NCBI GenBank assembly: GCA_038116915.1
Contig: JAYOEU010000132.1
Span: forward strand, 1-12,654
Direction of reading: 5' to 3'
From: JADHLJ01 sp038116915
GTDB lineage: Bacteria > Pseudomonadota > Alphaproteobacteria > Thalassobaculales > Thalassobaculaceae
Length of the DNA stretch: 12,654 nucleotides
Positions within the stretch are counted from its first letter, which is position 1. Each line of letters begins with the position of its first letter. The notes under the pieces are model-generated. The model was given only the letters and a program-made list of their open reading frames with translations, was not told where the DNA came from and did no database searches. Of the stretch, positions 1-6,640 are shown piece by piece. Both the position numbers and the translations under genes were made by a program.

Positions 1-1
1 G

Positions 2-475
2 GTTTCGATCTGTTTCGTGGGATGGGCGATCGCCGCGCCGTTGCTCGGCTGGGTATCGGACCGCCTCGGCAAGCGCCGGCCCCTGGTTATTCTGGGAACC
101 GCCATCGCCACCGTCTCGACGGCGGCGCTCATCATCTGGCCGAACATGCCGGAGCCCGTCCTGATGGCGGTGCTCGTGGTCCAGGGAGGGTTCTCCGCCT
201 CGATGATTCTCTGCTTCGCGGTGGCCAAGGAAAGCAATGCGCCCGAGTTCAGTGGCGCCTCCCTCGGACTGATAAACACATTTGCGGTAGGTGGCGGAGC
301 CGTGCTCCAGCCGCTGGTCGGTCTGGTGCTGGATTCGCGCTGGGACGGGGCGCTCTTGGACGGCGCACGGGTCTATGCAGTGGATGATTTTCGTTTCGGG
401 CTGGTGATTCTACCGCTTTGCTGTGCCGGTAGCCTGCTGGCCGCGATAGCGATGCGTGAACCTGAGCGAGATTGA
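2..475 (+). CDS. MFS transporter, C-terminal part (5' end outside window)
   Basis: This is the carboxy-terminal half of a major facilitator superfamily permease, an inner-membrane secondary transporter. The frame is open from the first bases of the window, so the gene starts upstream. About 157 residues are visible. They begin in a membrane helix followed by GWVSDRLGKRRP, the MFS motif A (G-x-x-x-D-R-x-G-x-R-R). Four more hydrophobic segments follow, so the visible part matches TM8-TM12, with the motif in the loop between TM8 and TM9. A glycine-rich helix with a Q-P pair is typical of these proteins. The protein ends with a short charged tail shortly before a TGA stop. The substrate cannot be deduced. 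A GTG at position 17 could be read as a start, but it lies inside a helix and would leave only half a transporter, so it is not the true start. Confidence 0.85.
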   Translation, partial: VSICFVGWAIAAPLLGWVSDRLGKRRPLVILGTAIATVSTAALIIWPNMPEPVLMAVLVVQGGFSASMILCFAVAKESNAPEFSGASLGLINTFAVGGGAVLQPLVGLVLDSRWDGALLDGARVYAVDDFRFGLVILPLCCAGSLLAAIAMREPERD

Positions 476-523
476 TTTTCAAGGCTCGATTCCGGCCAAT
501 AAACGCGTTAGAGGTGATCAATA

Positions 524-541
524 CTTCACAAGAATGTGAAG
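524..541. repeat. Perfect inverted repeat, candidate operator or hairpin
   Basis: The sequence reads CTTCACA-AGAA-TGTGAAG, two perfect 7-base arms around a 4-base centre. It lies 107 bases before the start codon of the pentapeptide gene in an otherwise AT-richer stretch. The dyad TTCACA-N4-TGTGAA has the geometry of a dimeric regulator's site. The half-sites are the reverse orientation of a CRP site (TGTGA-N6-TCACA), so it is not a standard CRP or FNR box. It could instead form a short RNA hairpin with an AGAA loop. There is no T-run behind it on the plus strand, so a terminator for the MFS gene is unlikely. Confidence 0.4.
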
Positions 542-635
542 CTAATCGGGCGCTACCCTTGAACTGGTACCTGATCTGTTGCACTGTCTTTATGGAATGG
601 CCGTGGGGGACTGCCTGCATCGACGGTCTGAGCAT

Positions 636-642
636 AGGGTGA
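636..642 (+). promoter_or_regulatory. Ribosome binding site deciding a TTG start
   Basis: AGGGTGA ends 6 bases before TTG at 649. A stop codon (TGA, 640-642) lies in frame immediately upstream, and the next in-frame ATG is 42 codons downstream, inside the repeat domain. This spacing makes TTG 649 the only good start for the pentapeptide gene. Confidence 0.55.
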
Positions 643-648
643 TTAAAA

Positions 649-1875
649 TTGGACAACGCACTCGACCGACATCTGATCGATAGCGATTCCCTGGAATATC
701 TCCAAACTTTCTTGGCGGACCACAGAAAATGGCTCGCCAACAAGAGTGGAGGTAAACAGGCGGACTTGTCCAAAATGTCGCTGGTTGGCCTGGATTTTAC
801 CGGCGCAAATCTTTCCAAGGCGGTGCTGTTCGGCACCAATCTCGCGCAGGCGACACTTCGCGGAGCCGATCTGAGCGAAGCGGATTTGTTCGGCGCGGTG
901 CTGAGCGAGGCCGATCTCCAGGATGCCAATCTCACGGGCGCGGTTTTGCGTGGCGCTTCCCTGCGCGGCGCGAATCTCACCAAGGCGAATCTGACGGACG
1001 CTGATCTGCGCGGCGGAGTGATGCTCGGGGCGGGCGGTGATCAGAGTTTCGGAAGTGAACGAACCGATCTCACGCAATGCCTCATGGATTACGCCTTGGG
1101 CACCCGCGCCAAGATGTCGAACGTGGATTTCCAGGGCTCAAGCATGGTCGGCGCGAATCTGGAAGGCGCCAAGTTGTTCGGATCGGACCTGTCGGAGGTC
1201 GATCTGTCATACGCCAACCTGCGCGGCGCGGACCTGTCGGATACGCGGCTCAACAACACCAATCTGAACGGCAGCGACCTGAACGGGGCGCAACTCTCCA
1301 ATGCGACGATAAAGAATGTCAGTCTTCGCGCCGCGAAGATGAGCGCGGACCTTCTGCTCGGGCTGGACAAACGCGAGCTTGATGTTGGCGATGAGCCCGA
1401 CAAGGTCGAGTACCAGGCGATGTCCGACAAAGTGCGCGAGCAACTCGACCAGCACGAGGAATGGATCAATTCCAATGGCGAGAAAGGCCATCGGGCCATT
1501 CTGGATGGCATGGATCTGTCCTATCACGACCTGAGTGGCCGGGACATGACCGGAGTGCGCATGCGCGGCGGCAAGCTTCGAGGCGCGCGGCTGAAATCCT
1601 GTATCCTGGTGCTGTCGAACTTCGGCGGGACGGACCTGATGGACGCGGACTTGAGCAATGCGGTTCTGATCGGGGCGAATCTGACTGGCGCCAACCTGAG
1701 GCGCGCCAATCTGGCCAATGCCGCGGTCGGAGGAATTCCCATCCGCGCCAAGGACGGTTCCGAGACCGGGCGGTTGCAGCAAACGAATTTCGAAAAAGCC
1801 AATCTCGTCGCCGCCACGATCACCGGGCTGAAATTCAACGAGTGCCGGATGCAAGACGCCATTCTGGACAGCTAG
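649..1875 (+). CDS. Two-module pentapeptide-repeat protein
   Basis: This 408-residue protein is built largely of A(D/N)LxG-type pentapeptide repeats, which fold as a right-handed quadrilateral beta-helix. It has two similar modules. Module 1 begins with H25-x-x-W28, has repeats from about 38 to 124, a non-repeat insert at 124-141, and more repeats to about 228. A charged, probably helical linker follows at 230-268. Module 2 begins with H269-x-x-W272, has repeats from about 283 to 358, an insert at 359-377, and repeats to about 405. There is no signal peptide or membrane helix, so it is likely cytoplasmic. The family includes DNA mimics that bind gyrase (Qnr, MfpA), but most members have no known function, and this one is longer and duplicated. 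The start is TTG at 649. It converges on the cyclase gene with 60 bases between stops. The family call is sure; the function is unknown. Confidence 0.88.
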   Translation: MDNALDRHLIDSDSLEYLQTFLADHRKWLANKSGGKQADLSKMSLVGLDFTGANLSKAVLFGTNLAQATLRGADLSEADLFGAVLSEADLQDANLTGAVLRGASLRGANLTKANLTDADLRGGVMLGAGGDQSFGSERTDLTQCLMDYALGTRAKMSNVDFQGSSMVGANLEGAKLFGSDLSEVDLSYANLRGADLSDTRLNNTNLNGSDLNGAQLSNATIKNVSLRAAKMSADLLLGLDKRELDVGDEPDKVEYQAMSDKVREQLDQHEEWINSNGEKGHRAILDGMDLSYHDLSGRDMTGVRMRGGKLRGARLKSCILVLSNFGGTDLMDADLSNAVLIGANLTGANLRRANLANAAVGGIPIRAKDGSETGRLQQTNFEKANLVAATITGLKFNECRMQDAILDS

Positions 1876-1935
1876 ATCCGGCGGCTTGTCACCGAGAAAC
1901 GGCTAGTAAGTCGAAGCAACCTTGGCTTTCGGCAC

Positions 1936-3054
1936 CTAAGGCTTCTTCCCCGCCAGGTCGATATGGCGCAAACCCGTGTAATATGGGTCCGCTCCCTTAA
2001 CGAAGACATTGACCTTGGCGTTGTAGCAGAGATGTTCGAAGCCGTGCTTGTCGAGGATGCGCATCCGCTGGTTGACGTAGCTGCCGTCCTGCTTTTTCGG
2101 GCCTGTCAGGTAGAACGCGAAACGGTCGACCGGGGTGCCGAACAACTGCATGCCCTTGAATTTTTCCAGTTCCCGGTTGGCGAGGGCGACCATGTGTTCG
2201 GCCGAGTAAATCAGCTTCCCGTCATGCCCGGGCCGCGAGAAGGCGCCGACAACGATCTGATTTGACTTGGTTTTTCCAATCAGGCGGGCGACGGAGATCG
2301 TGACATCGCCGACGATGTATTCCTCGCTGTCGAATTCGCCCCGCCTCGGATTGAAGAATGTGTAGTGGCTCCCGATGCTCGCCGCCGCGCGCAGTTCCGG
2401 AGTCGCGTCCTTCTCGCGGATCCCGCGCTTGAGAGCCCCGTAGTAGGTGATGAACATCGACATCAGCACGAACAGCGCGATATCGGCGTCGGGACCGGTG
2501 AGACGGTTCCAGATATAAAACCCGTCTCCGGTCGTCGAGCGTTTCATCTCAATCGGCAACAGTTTCTGCCGGCAGCTTTCCTCGGCGATGTTGAGCGCGA
2601 ATTCCAGCGTCGACAGCTGGCTCGCCTGAGCTTCCGGGGTATGCTTGGAAAATCCGACAATATCGAGCAGCATCACGGCCCGGTGCGCGTATTTTATGGT
2701 CGTGTAGTTTTCGAATAAATGGCCGACATCGTCATGGCTGAGGCCGGTCTTCTCATCGCCGATCGTGAAATCCAGCCTGATTTCAATGGGCTGGACCTCA
2801 AGGGACTTGGCGACGTCACGCATTTGATCCGGATCCAGCCGCCGAGGCCCGTTAAACACGCGTTCGTGCGGTTCCTTGAGGGTAAACAGACGAACTTTGG
2901 GGATCGACAGGATTTCGATCCCGTGCCGGGTCGCGGACCATGAAACCAAGGCATTGCTGCCGAACGACCAAAGCTCGAAAAACAGATTGTTGATCTTGGC
3001 GAGAAGCGGTTGCTTGTGATTGGCGCCTTTGTATTGGCCAACATTTGCGTTCAC
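1936..3054 (-). CDS. Divergent class III nucleotidyl cyclase domain protein
   Basis: I read residues 120-300 of this 372-residue protein as a class III adenylate/guanylate cyclase catalytic domain. LLDIVGF carries the first metal aspartate (D131), STTGDGFYIW the second (D177), and GDVTISVARL corresponds to the family's G-x-x-V-N-x-A-A-R-L with the catalytic arginine kept (R257). The usual transition-state asparagine is isoleucine (I253), and the two purine-selecting positions, normally K or E and D or C, are serine (S173) and tyrosine (Y246). Product and activity are therefore uncertain. The first 115 residues match nothing I recognise. The C-terminal 60 residues, with several Tyr, Phe and Lys, are also unassigned. 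There is no signal peptide or membrane helix. GTG at 3054 is preferred because GGGAGAG lies 6 bases upstream; GTG at 3096 (386 residues) is possible but has no ribosome site. The gene lies downstream of radC on the same strand. Confidence 0.72.
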   Translation of the reverse strand: MNANVGQYKGANHKQPLLAKINNLFFELWSFGSNALVSWSATRHGIEILSIPKVRLFTLKEPHERVFNGPRRLDPDQMRDVAKSLEVQPIEIRLDFTIGDEKTGLSHDDVGHLFENYTTIKYAHRAVMLLDIVGFSKHTPEAQASQLSTLEFALNIAEESCRQKLLPIEMKRSTTGDGFYIWNRLTGPDADIALFVLMSMFITYYGALKRGIREKDATPELRAAASIGSHYTFFNPRRGEFDSEEYIVGDVTISVARLIGKTKSNQIVVGAFSRPGHDGKLIYSAEHMVALANRELEKFKGMQLFGTPVDRFAFYLTGPKKQDGSYVNQRMRILDKHGFEHLCYNAKVNVFVKGADPYYTGLRHIDLAGKKP

Positions 3055-3060
3055 GGCGAA

Positions 3061-3067
3061 CTCTCCC
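3061..3067 (-). promoter_or_regulatory. Ribosome binding site deciding the cyclase start
   Basis: On the minus strand GGGAGAG lies 6 bases before GTG at 3054, an ideal spacing. The longer candidate start at 3096 has no purine-rich match before it. The GTG at 3075 has only a closely spaced GGGGA. Confidence 0.5.
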
Positions 3068-3200
3068 AACGCCACCTTTCCCCGTCCGCGACTCACTGCG
3101 GTGAAGGCGATGCAAATTCCAGCAATGCGTTAGAGTACCCCTCCGAGGCGCTGCTTCCAAGCATCACCTTGGCTTTGACGGCAAGAAACCGCATGTAGAT

Positions 3201-3902
3201 TTATAACAATCCCGCCGCCTTGAAACTGGTATGGCCGGACCGACCGACAATTACATGATCATGCAGCACGATTCCCATGGTGGCGGCTGCCTTGGCGACT
3301 TCCTTGGTCATTTCGATATCCGCCTTCGAGGGCGTCGTGTCGCCGCTCGGATGGTTGTGGACCGTGATCATGGCCGACGCGCCGTGCTCCAGCGCCTTGC
3401 GGACGACTTCGCGCGGATAGACCGGCGTGTGGTCGACCGTTCCGCGCTGGTGTACCTCCTCGGCGACCAGCAGGTTTTTCCGGTCGAGATACAGCACACG
3501 GAATTCCTCGACTTTTTCGAAACCCATGGCGGCGCGACAATAGGCGATTAGCTGATCCCAGGTTCTAAGCACCGGGCGCTTCATCAGGGGTTCCGCCATC
3601 AGACGAAGAGCCGAGGCTTGAACGGTTTTCAGCGAGGCGAGCGCCGCTTCTCCCACGCCGGGGACCTTTAACAGATCTGCTTCCGGGGCGCTGATCGCGT
3701 CCGCGAAACTCCCGAATCGCCGGATCAGTTCCTTGGCGAGCGGCTTCACGTCTCCGCGCGCCTGGGCAAGAAAAAGCACCAGTTCCAAAAGTTCATAGTC
3801 CGCGACCGCGCTCGGACCGCCGGTCAGGAAGCGGCGGCGAAGCCGCTGGCGATGACCGAGATTGCCGCCGTCGCTTTCCCTTGGTTTCGGGTCGTCTTGC
3901 AC
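3201..3902 (-). CDS. radC: RadC family JAMM-domain protein
   Basis: This 233-residue protein has the full RadC layout. An N-terminal helical region with helix-hairpin-helix-like LLKVPGVGEAALASL (about 78-92) is followed by the MPN/JAB domain. The JAMM metal-binding signature is intact: HNHPSGDTTPSKAD gives H182, H184 and D195. The family was named for a supposed DNA repair role that was later questioned for E. coli RadC, and the biochemical activity is unresolved; the JAMM fold resembles zinc metallo-isopeptidases. The start is GTG at 3902, with GGGAGG five bases upstream (3908-3913). The gene begins 55 bases after map, and map-radC adjacency is common in alphaproteobacteria, so co-transcription is likely. 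Length is normal for the family. Confidence 0.95.
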   Translation of the reverse strand: MQDDPKPRESDGGNLGHRQRLRRRFLTGGPSAVADYELLELVLFLAQARGDVKPLAKELIRRFGSFADAISAPEADLLKVPGVGEAALASLKTVQASALRLMAEPLMKRPVLRTWDQLIAYCRAAMGFEKVEEFRVLYLDRKNLLVAEEVHQRGTVDHTPVYPREVVRKALEHGASAMITVHNHPSGDTTPSKADIEMTKEVAKAAATMGIVLHDHVIVGRSGHTSFKAAGLL

Positions 3903-3957
3903 CTCTACCTCCCAAAGCCGCCTTGCAATGGGGTTATGGAAGGTCCAGCGAGGTTTT

Positions 3958-4758
3958 TCAGATTTCGTAGGGCGGCTTGTCGAGCCCGAGCGGCGAATGG
4001 GTGAAAATTTCGTAGCCGGTTTCCGTCACCGCGATCGAATGCTCGAACTGTGCGGAAAGCGAGCGGTCCCGGGTCACGGCCGTCCAGCCGTCCGGCAGGA
4101 TCTTCACCGCATATTTGCCGGTGTTGATCATCGGCTCGATCGTGAAGAACATGCCCTTGTGCAGCACGGTGCCGGTCCCCGGCGTGCCGTAATGCAGGAC
4201 GCTCGGCGCGGTGTGGAAAACTCGTCCGAGACCATGGCCGCAAAAATCGCGCACCACCGAACAGCGCTCGCTTTCGGCGAAGCTTTGAATGGCGTGGCCG
4301 ATATCGCCGAGGGTGGCGCCCGGCTTGACCACCTCGATGCCGCGCATCAGGCACTCATGGGTAATGTCCATCAGCCGGGCCGCCTTGACCGAAACCTTAC
4401 CGACCCCAAACATCCGGCTGGTGTCGCCGTACCAGCCGTCCAGGATGACGGTAATGTCGATGTTCATGATGTCGCCCTCGGTCAGCTTGCGCGGTCCGGG
4501 AATGCCGTGACAGACGACATGGTTGATTGACGTGCAGATCGACTTCGGGAACCCCTTGTAGTTCAGCGGAGCGGGGATTGCGTTGTGATCAAGGATGAAC
4601 TGGTGGCAGAGCGTGTCCAGTTCCTCGGTTGTTACTCCCGGCTGTACATGCGGCGTGATGAAGTCAAGGGTCTCCGCCGCCAGCCGGCCGGCCTTGCGCA
4701 TGCCCTCATAGTCTTCCTCGGAATGAAGCTGAATGGATCTTGGATCGTGCTCGGACAA
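3958..4758 (-). CDS. map: Type I methionine aminopeptidase
   Basis: This 266-residue enzyme removes the initiator methionine from nascent proteins in the cytoplasm and is normally essential in bacteria. All catalytic and metal-binding residues of type I MAPs are visible: H84 in HVVCHGIPG, D101 and D112 in NIDITVILDGWYGDTSRMF, H175 in GHGLGRVFHTAP, E208 in FTIEPMINTGK, and E239 in SAQFEHSIAVTETGYEI. These equal E. coli H79, D97, D108, H171, E204 and E235. The start is TTG at 4758: a TGA lies in frame nine bases upstream (codon at 4768-4770), and the next ATG (residue 20) would cut into conserved sequence. No strong ribosome site precedes it. radC follows 55 bases downstream. Length and composition are normal. 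Confidence 0.97.
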   Translation of the reverse strand: MSEHDPRSIQLHSEEDYEGMRKAGRLAAETLDFITPHVQPGVTTEELDTLCHQFILDHNAIPAPLNYKGFPKSICTSINHVVCHGIPGPRKLTEGDIMNIDITVILDGWYGDTSRMFGVGKVSVKAARLMDITHECLMRGIEVVKPGATLGDIGHAIQSFAESERCSVVRDFCGHGLGRVFHTAPSVLHYGTPGTGTVLHKGMFFTIEPMINTGKYAVKILPDGWTAVTRDRSLSAQFEHSIAVTETGYEIFTHSPLGLDKPPYEI

Positions 4759-4791
4759 GGCGTGGTCTCACGGAAATTCGGTGAACCGCTC

Positions 4792-4806
4792 CGGCCGGAC
4801 CGGCCG
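4792..4806. repeat. GC-only perfect inverted repeat in map leader
   Basis: CGGCCGG-A-CCGGCCG is a 15-base perfect dyad made almost entirely of G and C. It lies 34 bases before the TTG start of map on the minus strand. As RNA it could form a five-base-pair GC stem with a 5-base loop. No T-tract follows on either strand, so it is not a classical terminator for the DUF1223 gene. It might affect map mRNA stability or translation, or be chance in GC-rich DNA. Confidence 0.3.
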
Positions 4807-4824
4807 CGGCGGCGCGAAGCGTTC

Positions 4825-4854
4825 ATATTTGCGACAGCCAAAGCGCGAGGTCAA
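4825..4854 (-). promoter_or_regulatory. Possible promoter of map-radC
   Basis: On the minus strand TTGACC (4849-4854) matches the sigma-70 -35 consensus at five of six positions. It is followed after 18 bases by AAATAT (4825-4830), a weak -10 match. It lies between the DUF1223 stop and map and would give a leader of roughly 60 bases containing the GC dyad at 4792-4806. The weak -10 keeps confidence low. Confidence 0.33.
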
Positions 4855-4885
4855 GAAAACCAGGGCTGATGAATGAAGCGAGCCG

Positions 4886-5659
4886 CTACCGCAAGCTGGC
4901 CAGCGCGGCGCCGTGGATCGGTCCCTGGCCCTTTTCCTGGAGCAGGACAACAGCATTTTCGGCGCCGTCGCCGAGATCCTTGACGGAGACATCGGCGGTG
5001 ACCTTGCGGCCGTTCCAGTCTCCCAGATGCCAGATGCCACGCACGATGTTGTACTCGGTCAGTGTCTTGCCCGCATTCTCGCCCCGCGGGATCGCGGTGG
5101 TTTCCTCGTCATCGAAGGTGACCAGCCAGATATCGCACTCCTTCGATGCGGTCCCATCCTCAATCGTGACCGAAAGCGTATCCGGCGATGCACTGAGCGC
5201 GATCGGGATGGAAATCCGCTCGGTTTCATCCATGGCCCCGATCCGGCTGATCTTGCTTGCGATTTCGCCAGTCCGCGACCCGACGCCCTCCATTCGGCCG
5301 TCAAGCACCATCTGGGGTGTATAGATCGACCAGAGACCCATCGCCTTGCTGTACATCCTTTGGCGTTTGGTATTGGTGGGCGACGCAAAAGGGTCCTTCC
5401 AGCCGATATAGTCCCAATAGTCCACGTGGTCGGCGAGCGCGATGACGTTTGCCTGCTTCTTGAGTTCGCCGACATACTTGTCCGCTGGCGGGCAGGAATA
5501 GCAGCCCTGACTGGTGAACAGCTCGACCACGACGGGATGCCCGTTGTGGGTGCCCGGGTCCGCGGTCGCGGAGGGCATGCCCGGAGCAAGGTAGAGGGAG
5601 ACTGCGGCCGCGGTCGCGAGCGCCAGTCCCAGCAGTGAAAGTCTTGCGCGCTTTGTCAT
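4886..5659 (-). CDS. DUF1223 exported thioredoxin-like protein
   Basis: This 257-residue protein belongs to DUF1223, a thioredoxin-like fold family common in alphaproteobacteria with no settled function. The N-terminus (K3, R4, R6, then a hydrophobic run at 7-25, with small residues near 30-33) looks like a Sec signal peptide, so the mature protein should be periplasmic. The family hallmark VVELFTSQGCYSCPPAD lies at 43-60 and contains the redox pair C53-x-x-C56. It is followed by HVDYWDYIGWKDPF and the YTPQMVLDGR block, both typical of DUF1223. The C-terminal half (about 140-257) is beta-rich without recognisable catalytic motifs. The start is ATG at 5659; the ribosome site is weak. It lies 77 bases after prmA and is probably read from the same transcript. 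A disulfide or redox role is inferred from fold and CxxC only. Confidence 0.9.
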   Translation of the reverse strand: MTKRARLSLLGLALATAAAVSLYLAPGMPSATADPGTHNGHPVVVELFTSQGCYSCPPADKYVGELKKQANVIALADHVDYWDYIGWKDPFASPTNTKRQRMYSKAMGLWSIYTPQMVLDGRMEGVGSRTGEIASKISRIGAMDETERISIPIALSASPDTLSVTIEDGTASKECDIWLVTFDDEETTAIPRGENAGKTLTEYNIVRGIWHLGDWNGRKVTADVSVKDLGDGAENAVVLLQEKGQGPIHGAALASLR

Positions 5660-5736
5660 GGGGCCGATGATGGGGCTTTCCGAGAGGATCGGCTAGTCAC
5701 GGGGTGGTGAGCGGGTTCGTGAGCGGCGTTTCGGCG

Positions 5737-6621
5737 CTATTTCGGTCCGGCGCGGTACAGCACCAGCGTTGTCCAGCCCTGAACCCGAACCCGTCTTGCC
5801 ATGACGAATCCGCGGCTTCGATAGGCGGCGAAAACCTCCTGGGCCTGATGGTTCAAAAGGCCACTCAGAATGATCCACCCGCCGGGCCGGAGCCAGTGTT
5901 TGGCGTCGGTGGCCATGGCGATCAAGGGAGCGGCGAGGATGTTCGCGGTGACCAGATCGCATTTCCCGCCGATTCCCTGGGCGCGCCGGGGATAGCCGTC
6001 GGCGCGCGCCACCCGGATCTGCCGGGTCACCCGGTTGCGCCGGGCATTCTCGCGCGTGGTGTTGACCGCATGAATGTCGATGTCGACGGCGAGTATTCCC
6101 GCCCGTCGCCAGAGCCGGGCGGCCGCCATGGCAAGGATGCCGGAACCGCAGCCGAGATCGAGCATCCGGCGCGGCCTGGTGGACCTGCTGAGCCGCTCCA
6201 GAGAGCGCAGACACCCCTCGGTGCTGCCATGGGTGCCGGAACCGAAGGCCCGCCCCGCGTCAACCTCTATGGCCAGCGCGTTCGTCCGGCGGCGCGGCCG
6301 CTGATGGGAGCCGTGAATCAGAAACCGGCCGTAGTGGAGCGGAGGGAAGGATTCCCGGTTCCGGGCCAGCCAATCCACCTCGGGGAGCTGCTGGATCTCC
6401 ACATCCGGTGGTTCGATCCCGGCGGCGTTCGCTGCATTCTTGACGGCCTGGATCAAGGTGGCGTGATCCGGAAAATTCTGGGTGATGCCGCTCACCGCCC
6501 ATTGCCCGGAATTCTCGATTTCAAAGGTCGAGCAGCTATCGACCAGCGGCTCCAGCGCTTCGCCGAAAGCGAAGGCATGGGCCGCCGGCACCTCCATCGA
6601 GATCTGCCATGGTTGGGTCAT
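5737..6621 (-). CDS. prmA: Ribosomal protein L11 methyltransferase
   Basis: This 294-residue S-adenosylmethionine-dependent methyltransferase is predicted to methylate ribosomal protein L11. The N-terminal substrate-recognition domain (about 1-95) is divergent, as is usual for alphaproteobacteria. The catalytic part shows the PrmA signature DAGRAFGSGTHGSTEGCLRSL at 121-141 (family usual AFGTGTHxTT, here with S at two T positions). Next come the SAM-binding motif DLGCGSGILA at 155-164, the acidic AVDIDIHAV at 178-186, and the family motif ANILAAPL at 226-233. LRPGGWIILSGLL follows at 244-256. The start ATG lies 19 bases after the uvrD stop, so the two genes are very likely one operon. Length matches the family. 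The call is firm; methylation of L11 itself is inferred from the family. Confidence 0.94.
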   Translation of the reverse strand: MTQPWQISMEVPAAHAFAFGEALEPLVDSCSTFEIENSGQWAVSGITQNFPDHATLIQAVKNAANAAGIEPPDVEIQQLPEVDWLARNRESFPPLHYGRFLIHGSHQRPRRRTNALAIEVDAGRAFGSGTHGSTEGCLRSLERLSRSTRPRRMLDLGCGSGILAMAAARLWRRAGILAVDIDIHAVNTTRENARRNRVTRQIRVARADGYPRRAQGIGGKCDLVTANILAAPLIAMATDAKHWLRPGGWIILSGLLNHQAQEVFAAYRSRGFVMARRVRVQGWTTLVLYRAGPK

Positions 6622-6640
6622 GGGCGCTGATATCCTGGAA

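Larger units (their letters stand above)
476..648. promoter_or_regulatory. Intergenic leader of the pentapeptide gene
   Basis: This 173-base gap between the MFS gene and the pentapeptide gene is more AT-rich than its surroundings. It holds the perfect inverted repeat at 524-541 listed separately. A possible -35 element TTGAAC lies at 559-564, but no good -10 element sits 16-18 bases further on, so I do not call a promoter position. The MFS gene ends without a clear hairpin plus T-tract, so read-through is possible. The region ends in a ribosome binding site just before the TTG start at 649. Confidence 0.4.

Noticed and set aside
249..983. A 244-codon minus-strand frame spanning the MFS end, the gap and the pentapeptide start
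   Set aside because: It overlaps two genes and a regulatory gap in antisense, and its product is low-complexity Arg/Ser-rich, again reflecting the repeat periodicity.
1207..1854. A 215-codon minus-strand frame with a repetitive product opposite the pentapeptide gene
   Set aside because: Its apparent repeats (QIG/QVG patterns) mirror the five-codon periodicity of the plus-strand gene. It has no ribosome site or independent support.
1876..1935. Terminator between the convergent pentapeptide and cyclase genes
   Set aside because: Only 4-base stems were found, without T-runs, so no terminator can be supported by eye.
1936..3054. A complete Pycsar defence operon
   Set aside because: No adjacent effector with TM or TIR domain is present, and the protein carries a long unrelated N-terminus. 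Only the altered cyclase active site is suggestive.
4792..4806. GC dyad as a rho-independent terminator for the DUF1223 gene
   Set aside because: No T-tract follows on the minus strand, and it lies about 80 bases past the stop and close to the map start. A leader hairpin or chance is more likely.
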